Positions 1 through 5,153 of a stretch of 6,553 nt of DNA are shown here, in pieces (position 1 is the stretch's first letter; each line of letters begins with the position of its first letter). The notes below the pieces were generated by a model, which saw only the letters and a list, made by a program, of their open reading frames with translations, was not told the DNA's origin and made no database searches. The translations under genes were made by a program, and so were the position numbers. Origin of the DNA: Clostridia bacterium. Lineage in GTDB: Bacteria; Bacillota_A; Clostridia; Christensenellales; Aristaeellaceae. Location of the stretch: assembly GCA_017481065.1 (NCBI GenBank), contig JAFUPT010000044.1, forward strand, positions 1 to 6,553. The letters are read 5' to 3'.

Positions 1-4
1 CCCG

Positions 5-27
5 CCAAGGGGGATGATCCCCCTTGG
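5..27. repeat. Family A repeat hairpin (CCAAGGGGG / CCCCCTTGG)
   Basis: A perfect 9-bp inverted repeat (5-13 with 19-27) around the loop ATGAT. The same module, with the same loop but different stem bases, recurs at 3409-3431, and a wobble-containing version lies at 6262-6285. Copies at 5-27 and 6262-6285 are both followed by GGAACCCTCAGTA and then a terminator-like hairpin, so a larger composite unit is repeated. It may continue beyond the left edge of the window. Confidence 0.75.
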
Positions 28-40
28 AACCCTCAGTAAA

Positions 41-71
41 GCAAATCGTGCCGAACGGCGGCACGATTTGC
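41..71 (-). terminator. Hairpin terminator downstream of the GH127-like gene
   Basis: A perfect 13-bp stem (41-53 with 59-71, GCAAATCGTGCCG arm) with a 5-base loop. Read on the minus strand it lies about 95 bases past the stop of the GH127-like gene and is followed by TTTACTG, so the T tract is short. Read on the plus strand it is followed by AAAAATATT, which does not resemble a terminator. The assignment to the minus-strand operon rests on position and stem strength. Its stem shares the AAATCGTGCCG arm with the hairpin at 3602-3630. Confidence 0.6.
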
Positions 72-83
72 AAAAATATTCTT

Positions 84-143
84 CTGCGATGCGCAGCATC
101 GCTTTCAGAGGGATTTAGGGGTTTGGGGGCTGGAAGCCCCCAA
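84..143. repeat. Family A repeat: 17-bp palindrome plus GGGGGC/GCCCCC hairpin
   Basis: Two palindromes lie between the GH127-like stop and the terminator. Bases 84-104 contain GCGATGCGCAGCATCGC and are, on the minus strand, identical over 21 bases to 3442-3462. Bases 123-143 form an 8-bp hairpin (TTGGGGGC with GCCCCCAA). On the minus strand the order is G/C hairpin, ACCCC-type spacer, then the 17-bp palindrome, then an AATATT-containing tail. This order matches the plus-strand arrangement at 3386-3475, so this is an inverted copy of the same modular element. Confidence 0.7.
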
Positions 144-164
144 CGTCCTTTCCCTCCCCGCTCC

Positions 165-2111
165 TCACAGCTTTTCTTTCTGCTTTTCTTCCTTGATCAC
201 GCCGATGGGGAATTCGCAGATGCGCAGCGGCGCGTCGCCGTAGGGTACCAGCTCCGCGATATCCAGCGCGCTCTTGTTCAGCTTCGGCACCATGGGAACC
301 GGGGCGCAGCTGCCGCCATCCATGGCCCAATCGATCTTCGCGCACTTCACCATCACGCCCACGGCGCTCTCGCCATGGCCGAAGGAGGAAATATCCTCCT
401 CGATCTGGATCAGCTTCATCGGCTCATCCCGCACCAGCGCGCGGTTCCAGCCATCGCCGGCCTCGGCGCAGATGCCGTCCACATCCTCGTTCCATGTAAC
501 TTCCGGGCGCAGCGCCATCAGCAGCGGGCCAATCTCCACAGCGCCGGACTGGTGATACCAGCGGGTGATGCGCGGCACGGCGGGCATTTCCAGCTTGATC
601 ACATCGCCTGCGCTCCATTTGCGGCGCACGCAGGCGCTTTCGTTGGCGCGCACCTGCATAATCTCGCCGTCCGGCAGATAAATCATGCTCTGGCGCGCCC
701 AGAAGGGAATGCGCAGGTAAAGCGGGAATTCCGCGCTCTGCTTCACATTCACGGTAATTTCCACGGTCTGGGTGAAGGGATAGCCGCCGGATACGCGGAT
801 GCGCGCGGGCACGCCGTCCAATACGGCGCGCACGGTGCAGGGCGCATAGCTGATGGCAGCCAGGCCGCCGTCGTTGGTGGCATACCACTGGGAAGCGGCA
901 AATTTCGGCCATGCCTGGTGGCAGGATGCGCAGTCCAGCTCATTCTGGGCGCGGCGGAACAGGTTCACATCGTCGCCCTCGCTGTACCACTTGCGCTTAT
1001 CCTTGGAAATTTTCAGCTGGTTGGCCTGCTGCATGCGCTGGTAGGCGGTCATATCCGGGGTGAAGGCCGCAGCGAGCGCATTGTAGGCGATCTTTTCGAG
1101 GATATCCGCCGGTTCCGGGCCGAAATCGCCCGCGGAAATCAGCGTTTCCAGGGTATTCATCATTTCCACGATGGCCTGCAGGCTGGTGCCCTGGGTGGGG
1201 CTGGAGCCGTTGATATGGGCATCGCAGGTAAACATGCCGTTGGCCACGCCGTGGTGCTTCATCAGCTTCTCCCAGCCGAAGCGGAAACCGCCCTGCTCCT
1301 TGAAGCCGGATTTGAACATATTGACCACGCCCGGGGTTTTCAGGCCCATGGCCAGGTTCACGCCGTGGGTGTAGTGATACTGGCAGTGGAAATAGGGGCG
1401 CTTATCGGCCACCAGCGGCTCATCCTTTTCCTCGCCGAGGGCTTCATGCAGGCGCTCCCAGCGCTGGGATTTGCTCATGGGCACGGCGTTGGAGAAGGTA
1501 TGGAAATAGGTGGGCCAGTCCAGCGTCTGCTCCTTGAGCTTCTTGCACAGCTCCACCAGATGCTTCTGCCCGGTGATGTTGTAAAGCCAGAGCGCCAGCT
1601 CCATATTGTCGCCGCCGCGTGCCACCGCCCAATCCTTCAGGGGATGGGTGGACAGGCTCTTGTACTGATACTTGAAGAAGCGGTCCATCAGCACCAGCAC
1701 CCGCTTATCATTTGCGGCGGTGAAGTACAGGCGCAGCGCGCGCAGGGCCAGCACCAGCGGCCAATAATCATCGTTGCCCTCGGGGCCGAACCAGCCGTCC
1801 TCCCGCTGGCTTGCGAGGATCCATTCCACCATGCGGGCGGCTTCCTGCTGCATGCCCTCATCTCCCAGGGTCCATCCCAGGGCGATGATGCCTTCCAGGT
1901 AATAGGGCACGCGGGCGAGCTCGCCGTCCTCCGCCTTCAGCCAAGCGCCGTCCGGGCCAATTTCCGGGCATACATCGGCAAACTGCTTCGTAATTCCCCG
2001 TGCCTGGGCGGAAATCTGCTCCAGCAGCCAGCCTTCCGGGCGAATGGAGCCCAGCGGCAGCGGAGAAAGGGTGTTCGGCGTAAGCGGCGCCCTGTTGAAG
2101 ATCGGTTTCAT
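165..2111 (-). CDS. Glycoside hydrolase family 127-like (DUF1680) protein, with atypical active site
   Basis: This 648-residue protein matches the DUF1680/GH127 group, whose characterised members are beta-L-arabinofuranosidases with an (alpha/alpha)6 barrel. Recognisable blocks are the helical repeats at about 65-330 (with DNMELALWLYNITGQ at 168-182), NGMFTCDAHINGSSPTQGT at 291-309, HQAWPKF at 398-404, and a C-terminal beta-rich part from about 415 (LYLRIPFWA at 464-472). No signal peptide is seen, so it should be cytoplasmic. The ATG at 2111 has GAGGTG (2119-2124) seven bases upstream. It starts 40 bases after the methyltransferase stop and is probably cotranscribed with it. The zinc-site segment usually written ELCAVVE reads SLQAIVE here (310-316), and the usual CCTAN before HQGWPKF reads LDCAS (392-396) with another Cys at 397. 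Substrate and activity are therefore uncertain; the fold assignment is firm. Confidence 0.85.
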   Translation of the reverse strand: MKPIFNRAPLTPNTLSPLPLGSIRPEGWLLEQISAQARGITKQFADVCPEIGPDGAWLKAEDGELARVPYYLEGIIALGWTLGDEGMQQEAARMVEWILASQREDGWFGPEGNDDYWPLVLALRALRLYFTAANDKRVLVLMDRFFKYQYKSLSTHPLKDWAVARGGDNMELALWLYNITGQKHLVELCKKLKEQTLDWPTYFHTFSNAVPMSKSQRWERLHEALGEEKDEPLVADKRPYFHCQYHYTHGVNLAMGLKTPGVVNMFKSGFKEQGGFRFGWEKLMKHHGVANGMFTCDAHINGSSPTQGTSLQAIVEMMNTLETLISAGDFGPEPADILEKIAYNALAAAFTPDMTAYQRMQQANQLKISKDKRKWYSEGDDVNLFRRAQNELDCASCHQAWPKFAASQWYATNDGGLAAISYAPCTVRAVLDGVPARIRVSGGYPFTQTVEITVNVKQSAEFPLYLRIPFWARQSMIYLPDGEIMQVRANESACVRRKWSAGDVIKLEMPAVPRITRWYHQSGAVEIGPLLMALRPEVTWNEDVDGICAEAGDGWNRALVRDEPMKLIQIEEDISSFGHGESAVGVMVKCAKIDWAMDGGSCAPVPMVPKLNKSALDIAELVPYGDAPLRICEFPIGVIKEEKQKEKL

Positions 2112-2151
2112 TTATCTGCACCTCGCAAATCGATGGTCGATGGCGTTCGTT

Positions 2152-3357
2152 TTACTCGGGTTTCTTTCGTTTGGGAATCCGGGGATGGTAATTGGAACCG
2201 GGCTTTTTCGGCTCGGGCTTCTTCTTCTGTTCGGGGGCTTCGGCCTCAAAGATGTGGTATTCGCATTCGATGCGGCCGTTGTAATATCTTCTCCTGCGGT
2301 TGGCGCGGCGGCCGTATTCCCGCTCAAAGCCCATGTCTGCGGAAAATGCGCACAGGCTCCAGCCGGGATTTCGCTCCTGCAGCTTGCCCAGCTGCCGGGC
2401 CACCACATGGGCCGCGCGGATGTTGTCCAGGCGCTCGCCGTAAGGGGGATTGCATACGAACACGCCCGGCTCGCCCGCCAGCGTCACATCGCGCAAATCC
2501 TTCACTTCCAGCTCGATCCTGCCGGCCAGCCCTGCCTGCTTCACATGGCGCTTCGCCAGCTCGATGGCGTCGGGGTCGATATCGCTGCCGGCAATGCGTA
2601 TCTCGCGCTTGCTGGCTTCCTCGTATTTCAGCTTGGCCTCGGAGCGAATCTTCCGCAGTTCCTCGTGGGGCACGCAGGGCCAGGCTTCCATGGCGAAGGC
2701 GCGGGTGAGCCCCGGAGCGCGGCCCAGCGCGATGAACGCAGCCTCCACCAGCAGCGTGCCGGTGCCGCAGCAGGGGTCGTAAAGCCGCTGCCAGGGATGC
2801 CAGCCGCTCTGCAAAATCAGCGCGGCGGCCAAGGTTTCGCGAATCGGAGCTTCGCCGTTCCAGGTGCGGTAGCCGCGCTTGGAGAGGGCCTCGCCGCTGG
2901 AATCCACGCACACCGTAACGATATCATCGCGGATCGAGATATCGATCTGGAAAAGCACGCCGGTCTCGTCGAACCAGTCCAGCCCATAGGCGCCCTTCAT
3001 GCGCTCCACCATCGCCCGCTTGGCAATTTTCTGCACATCGCTCGGGCTCATCAGCGTGGATTTCACGCATTTTGCGCGGATGGGGAAGCGCGCGTCCTCC
3101 GGAAGCAGCTTCTCCCATTCGATCTTCTTCACGCCCTGGAAAAGCTCCTCAAAGGTAGTGGCCTTGAACTTGGCCATCACCAGCATGATGCGGTCACAGG
3201 TGCGCAGCCACAGGTTCGCTTTGAATGCATCCTCAAAGCTGCCTTCAAATTCCGCGCCGCCGATATCCATTACATGCACATCCTGCATGCCCAGCCGCTT
3301 CAGGTCCCTGCCGGTCATGCCTTCCATGCCGAATGCGGCGCTTGCGATCCATTTCAT
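2152..3357 (-). CDS. THUMP-domain class I SAM-dependent RNA methyltransferase (RlmL/YpsC-like)
   Basis: This 401-residue protein belongs to COG0116, which includes the N-terminal half of E. coli RlmL (23S rRNA guanine-N2 methylation) and Bacillus YpsC. A ferredoxin-like plus THUMP RNA-binding part spans about 1-160, ending in LSKRGYR (158-164). The Rossmann methyltransferase follows: SAM-binding motif DPCCGTG at 194-200, acidic SDIDP at 258-262, and catalytic NPPY at 303-306, typical of amino-group methylation. A Lys/Pro-rich tail (372-401) looks disordered and may bind RNA. The reading frame stays open to 3576, but the start at 3357 is preferred: AAGGAG lies eight bases upstream, homologues begin near MKWIA, and the upstream extension only translates the intergenic repeats. 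I see no clear promoter in front of it; repeats occupy most of that gap. The exact target nucleotide cannot be read from the sequence. Confidence 0.92.
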   Translation of the reverse strand: MKWIASAAFGMEGMTGRDLKRLGMQDVHVMDIGGAEFEGSFEDAFKANLWLRTCDRIMLVMAKFKATTFEELFQGVKKIEWEKLLPEDARFPIRAKCVKSTLMSPSDVQKIAKRAMVERMKGAYGLDWFDETGVLFQIDISIRDDIVTVCVDSSGEALSKRGYRTWNGEAPIRETLAAALILQSGWHPWQRLYDPCCGTGTLLVEAAFIALGRAPGLTRAFAMEAWPCVPHEELRKIRSEAKLKYEEASKREIRIAGSDIDPDAIELAKRHVKQAGLAGRIELEVKDLRDVTLAGEPGVFVCNPPYGERLDNIRAAHVVARQLGKLQERNPGWSLCAFSADMGFEREYGRRANRRRRYYNGRIECEYHIFEAEAPEQKKKPEPKKPGSNYHPRIPKRKKPE

Positions 3358-3365
3358 GTGTGTTA

Positions 3366-3371
3366 CTCCTT
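3366..3371 (-). promoter_or_regulatory. Shine-Dalgarno site fixing the methyltransferase start
   Basis: AAGGAG on the minus strand, eight bases before the ATG at 3357. It decides against the longer open frame to 3576, which has no comparable site and whose extra 73 residues translate repeat DNA. Confidence 0.85.
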
Positions 3372-3385
3372 CTTTGGGGGTTACG

Positions 3386-3462
3386 CTGGGGCTCTGCCCC
3401 AGACCCCGCCAAAGGGAATGATTCCCTTTGGAAACCCCTGTAAGCGATGCTGCGCATCGCAG
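3386..3462 (+). repeat. Family A modular hairpin repeat, full copy
   Basis: Three palindromic modules in a row: CTGGGGC-tct-GCCCCAG (3386-3402, 7-bp stem), CCAAAGGGA-atgat-TCCCTTTGG (3409-3431, 9-bp stem), and a 17-base palindrome GCGATGCTGCGCATCGC within 3442-3462. Short ACCCC-type spacers separate them. The second module matches 5-27 with paired base changes, and the third matches the minus strand of 84-104 exactly. The copy sits in the 5' leader region of the methyltransferase gene, immediately upstream of its ribosome binding site, where it could affect transcription or mRNA structure. Confidence 0.75.
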
Positions 3463-3484
3463 GGAAAATATTGTTGAAGTACCT

Positions 3485-3584
3485 AGGCTCCCCCGTGCAA
3501 GGGGAGCTGCCCGAAGGGCTGAGGGGTTGTAAACAATCCCTCCGATCCGCTTCGCGGGCCACCTCCCTTTGCACAAGGGAGGCT
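3485..3584. repeat. ~100-base foldback (MITE-like) intergenic element
   Basis: The left half (AGGCTCCCCCGTGCAAGGGG onward to GAGGGGTTGT) and the reverse complement of the right half (AGCCTCCCTTGTGCAAAGGG onward to GGAGGGATTGT) align along their length with scattered differences. The whole unit is therefore an imperfect long palindrome centred near 3533. Each half also folds on itself into small hairpins, such as GCCC-gaa-GGGC at 3509-3519. No open frame encodes a transposase. Similar elements are common between genes in gut Clostridia; that comparison is from memory. It lies between the sigma-factor 3' end and the methyltransferase. A diverged half copy is at 6347-6402. Confidence 0.7.
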
Positions 3585-3601
3585 TTTAATTATTTCTCTG
3601 G

Positions 3602-3630
3602 AAAATCGTGCCGCCGTCCGGCGCGATTTT
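3602..3630. terminator. Terminator-like hairpin downstream of the sigma-factor gene
   Basis: A 12-bp stem (3602-3613 with 3619-3630) with one G-T wobble and a 5-base loop, bounded by A and T runs. On the minus strand it lies about 100 bases past the sigma-factor stop and ends in TTTTCC. On the plus strand it continues into TTTTTATTTATG, the better T tract, so it could stop transcription from both sides. The arm AAATCGTGCCG is shared with the terminator at 41-71. Confidence 0.6.
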
Positions 3631-3644
3631 TATTTATGCCGGGT

Positions 3645-3716
3645 CCAGGGGGCGGCTCGCCCCCTGGCGGATTCTTAAGGCGGAGCCTTAAGCGGGTTCT
3701 CAGGGCAGTCCCCCAG
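3645..3716 (-). repeat. Train of three GC-rich hairpins after the sigma-factor gene
   Basis: On the minus strand, starting 12 bases past the sigma stop, come a decayed CTGGGGGA/CTGCCCTGAG hairpin (3716-3699), CTTAAGGC-tcc-GCCTTAAG (8-bp stem, 3692-3674), and CCAGGGGGCG-agc-CGCCCCCTGG (10-bp stem, 3667-3645). They are separated by ACCCG, ATCCG and ACCC spacers. This is the same architecture as 3386-3462 built from different stems, so I class it with the same modular repeat group. It may also protect or terminate the sigma-factor transcript. Confidence 0.65.
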
Positions 3717-3728
3717 CGTTCCCCTCGC

Positions 3729-4481
3729 CTACTCCTCCGTCACCACAGCGCGGAGCTGCTCGAGGGCAGCCCTCTCTGTGCGGGAAACGGACATCTGGGA
3801 AATACCCAGCTGCTGGGCCACCTCCCTCTGGGAGAGGTTTTCGAAGAAGCGCAGCACCAGCACTTCGCGCTGCTTATCGGTCAGCCGCGCCATGCCGCGC
3901 TTGAGCATATCGGAAGTTTCGAATTCGGAATAGCCCTTTTCCTCGGTGCCGATGGCATGGGCGAGGGTGAGCTGTTCATCATCATCGGTGGTATTCATAT
4001 CGAGGGAAACGGGCTGGCTGCTTGCCGCCTCGAGCCCTTCGAGCACCTCGTCCTCGGTGAGGTCCGCAGCCTCGGCGATTTCATCCACCCGGGGCGCGCG
4101 GCTCAGCTGCTGGGTGAGCTGTTCACGAACCCGCTCCACGATCTTTGCCAGCTCGGCGGTGCGCCGGGGCGGGCGTATGCTGCGGGATTTATCCCGGAAA
4201 TAATTCTTCACTTCGCCCACCATCGAAGGGGTCACGAAGCTGGCAAACTGTATGCCGCGAGCCAGGTCAAAGCGGCTCGCCGCCTTAAACAGGGCCATGG
4301 AGGCCACCTGGTAGAGATCATCAAAATCCACGCCGCGGCCGGAAAACTTCCGGGCAATAATTTCCGCGATGTAGAGGTGCGCCTCGATTACCTGGTCCCG
4401 GTATTCCGGGCGCTGCGTCTGGGCGTAAAGCAGCAGCAGGCGCTCAATCTCTGCCGGCGGCAGCTTGATATTTCTGCGCAT
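3729..4481 (-). CDS. RNA polymerase sigma factor of the SigB/SigF/SigG family
   Basis: This 250-residue protein has the length of the Bacillus SigB/SigF/SigG group. Region 2 covers about 30-100, including DFDDLYQVASMALFKAASRFD (52-72, core binding and -10 melting) and FRDKSRSIRPPRR (95-107, close to the SigB sequence RDKTWSVHVPRR). Region 3 is at about 108-160 (APRVDEIAEAADLTEDEVLE). Region 4 is at 190-248, with DKQREVLVLRF and the helix-turn-helix LSQREVAQQLGISQMSVSR (216-234) that contacts the -35 element. The frame has an earlier TTG at 4508, but the ATG at 4481 has GAGGT seven bases upstream. It follows the RsbW/SpoIIAB-like gene by 10 bases, which implies control by protein-protein binding to that partner. 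Whether it is a stress-type or sporulation-type factor cannot be settled here; the region 2 end and lack of a spoIIAA neighbour lean towards the SigB type. Confidence 0.9.
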   Translation of the reverse strand: MRRNIKLPPAEIERLLLLYAQTQRPEYRDQVIEAHLYIAEIIARKFSGRGVDFDDLYQVASMALFKAASRFDLARGIQFASFVTPSMVGEVKNYFRDKSRSIRPPRRTAELAKIVERVREQLTQQLSRAPRVDEIAEAADLTEDEVLEGLEAASSQPVSLDMNTTDDDEQLTLAHAIGTEEKGYSEFETSDMLKRGMARLTDKQREVLVLRFFENLSQREVAQQLGISQMSVSRTERAALEQLRAVVTEE

Positions 4482-4488
4482 GCGTCTT

Positions 4489-4493
4489 ACCTC
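4489..4493 (-). promoter_or_regulatory. Ribosome binding site of the sigma factor, overlapping the upstream stop codon
   Basis: On the minus strand the sequence TGAGGT contains both the TGA stop of the RsbW/SpoIIAB-like gene (4494-4492) and the GAGGT site for the sigma factor, seven bases before the ATG at 4481. The overlap suggests translational coupling of regulator and sigma factor, and it favours 4481 over the TTG at 4508. Confidence 0.8.
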
Positions 4494-4887
4494 ACTGGTC
4501 CAATGCAATCTTCAATTCGAGCGCGGCAACGGATTCGCCCTTCATGCGAATCTCCACGCCGTCCACAAGGGATTCCAATATGCAGCGCACAACCGTCATC
4601 TCATCCTCAGATACCGCAGTATCGCCGCATTCGCCGTCGCCGCAAACGCAAATCAGCAGGCAATCGCCCTTGTCCTCAAAGCGCAGGCAAAGCCGCTGCG
4701 GCGCATGCTCCGAATCGATCAGGCAGCTGCAGGCCTCTTCCACAGCCAGCTTCACATCGTCCAGCCGGTCCACAGTCAGTCCTGCGCGGGCGATCACGCC
4801 GGCGGTCGTCAGCCGCAGCACCAGCATCATGTTCTGCTGCGCCGGCAGCCTCAGTTCCACAGCTTCCTTCAGTACGATCTCCCGCAT
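4492..4887 (-). CDS. RsbW/SpoIIAB-like anti-sigma factor (HATPase domain), degenerate ATP site
   Basis: This 131-residue protein has the size and layout of the RsbW/SpoIIAB serine-kinase anti-sigma factors, which hold SigB/SigF inactive and release it when an RsbV/SpoIIAA protein binds. Seen are an N-terminal strand with LPAQQNMMLVLR (14-25), the helix LDDVKLAVEEACSCLID (42-58) at the N-box position, a strand plus loop LLICVCGDGECGD (77-89) at the G1-box position, and a final ILESLVDGVEIRMKGE segment (103-118). The position immediately before a sigma factor of the matching family supports the role. The N-box asparagine expected after EAC-T is missing (Ser54, Cys55), and the usual D-x-G-x-G is altered. 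There are eight cysteines in 131 residues. The ATG at 4887 has GGAGGG (4896-4901) eight bases upstream. No RsbV/SpoIIAA gene precedes it. Confidence 0.82.
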   Translation of the reverse strand: MREIVLKEAVELRLPAQQNMMLVLRLTTAGVIARAGLTVDRLDDVKLAVEEACSCLIDSEHAPQRLCLRFEDKGDCLLICVCGDGECGDTAVSEDEMTVVRCILESLVDGVEIRMKGESVAALELKIALDQ

Positions 4888-4895
4888 GTCAAAAT

Positions 4896-4901
4896 CCCTC
4901 C
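4896..4901 (-). promoter_or_regulatory. Ribosome binding site fixing the anti-sigma start
   Basis: GGAGGG on the minus strand, eight bases before the ATG at 4887. The reading frame stays open upstream to 5115, but that extension crosses the promoter and has no comparable site. Confidence 0.85.
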
Positions 4902-4922
4902 GATATCTATCTCCCGGGATAT

Positions 4923-4943
4923 GGAAGATGTTTAAAATCTTCC
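4923..4943. promoter_or_regulatory. 7-bp inverted repeat in the leader of the anti-sigma/sigma operon
   Basis: GGAAGAT and ATCTTCC (4923-4929 and 4937-4943) flank the 7-base spacer GTTTAAA, giving a 21-base dyad. It lies about 20-40 bases downstream of the predicted start of transcription and about 35 bases before the ATG. It could be a repressor operator or a leader hairpin. The sequence alone does not distinguish these. Confidence 0.45.
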
Positions 4944-4968
4944 TATTTACCCTAATTAACCACTTTTG

Positions 4969-4997
4969 ATTATAATTGAAAAAACATGCCTTTTCAA
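4969..4997 (-). promoter_or_regulatory. Sigma-A type promoter for the anti-sigma/sigma operon
   Basis: On the minus strand TTGAAA (4997-4992) and TATAAT (4974-4969) are separated by exactly 17 bases, one mismatch from consensus. Transcription would begin near 4962, leaving a leader of about 75 bases before the ATG at 4887. The match suggests housekeeping rather than purely autoregulated expression. I looked for a SigB-type GTTTAA/GGGTAT promoter here and found no well-spaced pair. Confidence 0.8.
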
Positions 4998-5097
4998 GGA
5001 TTCCAGCCCCTCCGGAAGGGCCAAACCAAGAATTTAATACGAATGTACGATTGCGGGCTAAGTTGGAGGGAGAACGGGGAACCCCCAGCATTCCCCC

Positions 5098-5126
5098 TTG
5101 ACAATCCTCCCGCATTCCTCCATAAT
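5098..5126 (+). promoter_or_regulatory. Sigma-A type promoter for the pseudouridine synthase operon
   Basis: TTGACA (5098-5103) and CATAAT (5121-5126) with a 17-base spacer. The start of transcription would be near 5133, giving a leader of about 20 bases that contains the ribosome binding site. It is divergent from the promoter at 4969-4997, and about 100 bases separate the two -35 boxes. Confidence 0.8.
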
Positions 5127-5142
5127 AATCTCATCAAAATCC

Positions 5143-5147
5143 GGAGG
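5143..5147 (+). promoter_or_regulatory. Ribosome binding site fixing the pseudouridine synthase start
   Basis: GGAGG six bases before the ATG at 5154. Upstream in-frame ATGs at 4986 and 5044 lie before the promoter and lack such a site, so they are rejected as starts. Confidence 0.85.
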
Positions 5148-5153
5148 TGCGCC

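Noticed and set aside
24..2708. An 894-codon open frame on the plus strand across the GH127-like and methyltransferase genes
   Set aside because: It is antisense to two well-supported minus-strand genes, has no ribosome binding site, and translates to low-complexity Ala/Gly/His/Arg sequence. It arises because GC-rich codon use in the real genes leaves few stops on the other strand.
3358..3576. An N-terminal extension of the methyltransferase by 73 residues
   Set aside because: It translates the hairpin repeats and part of the foldback element, while a strong AAGGAG site and the family's usual start point to 3357.
3447..4955. A 502-codon plus-strand open frame opposite the sigma factor and anti-sigma genes
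   Set aside because: It starts inside a repeat palindrome, is antisense to two recognisable genes, and has no family resemblance or ribosome binding site.
4888..4990. A SigB-type autoregulatory promoter before the anti-sigma gene
   Set aside because: A GGGTAA occurs on the minus strand, but no GTTTAA-like box lies 12-15 bases upstream. The sigma-A match with 17-base spacing is far better.
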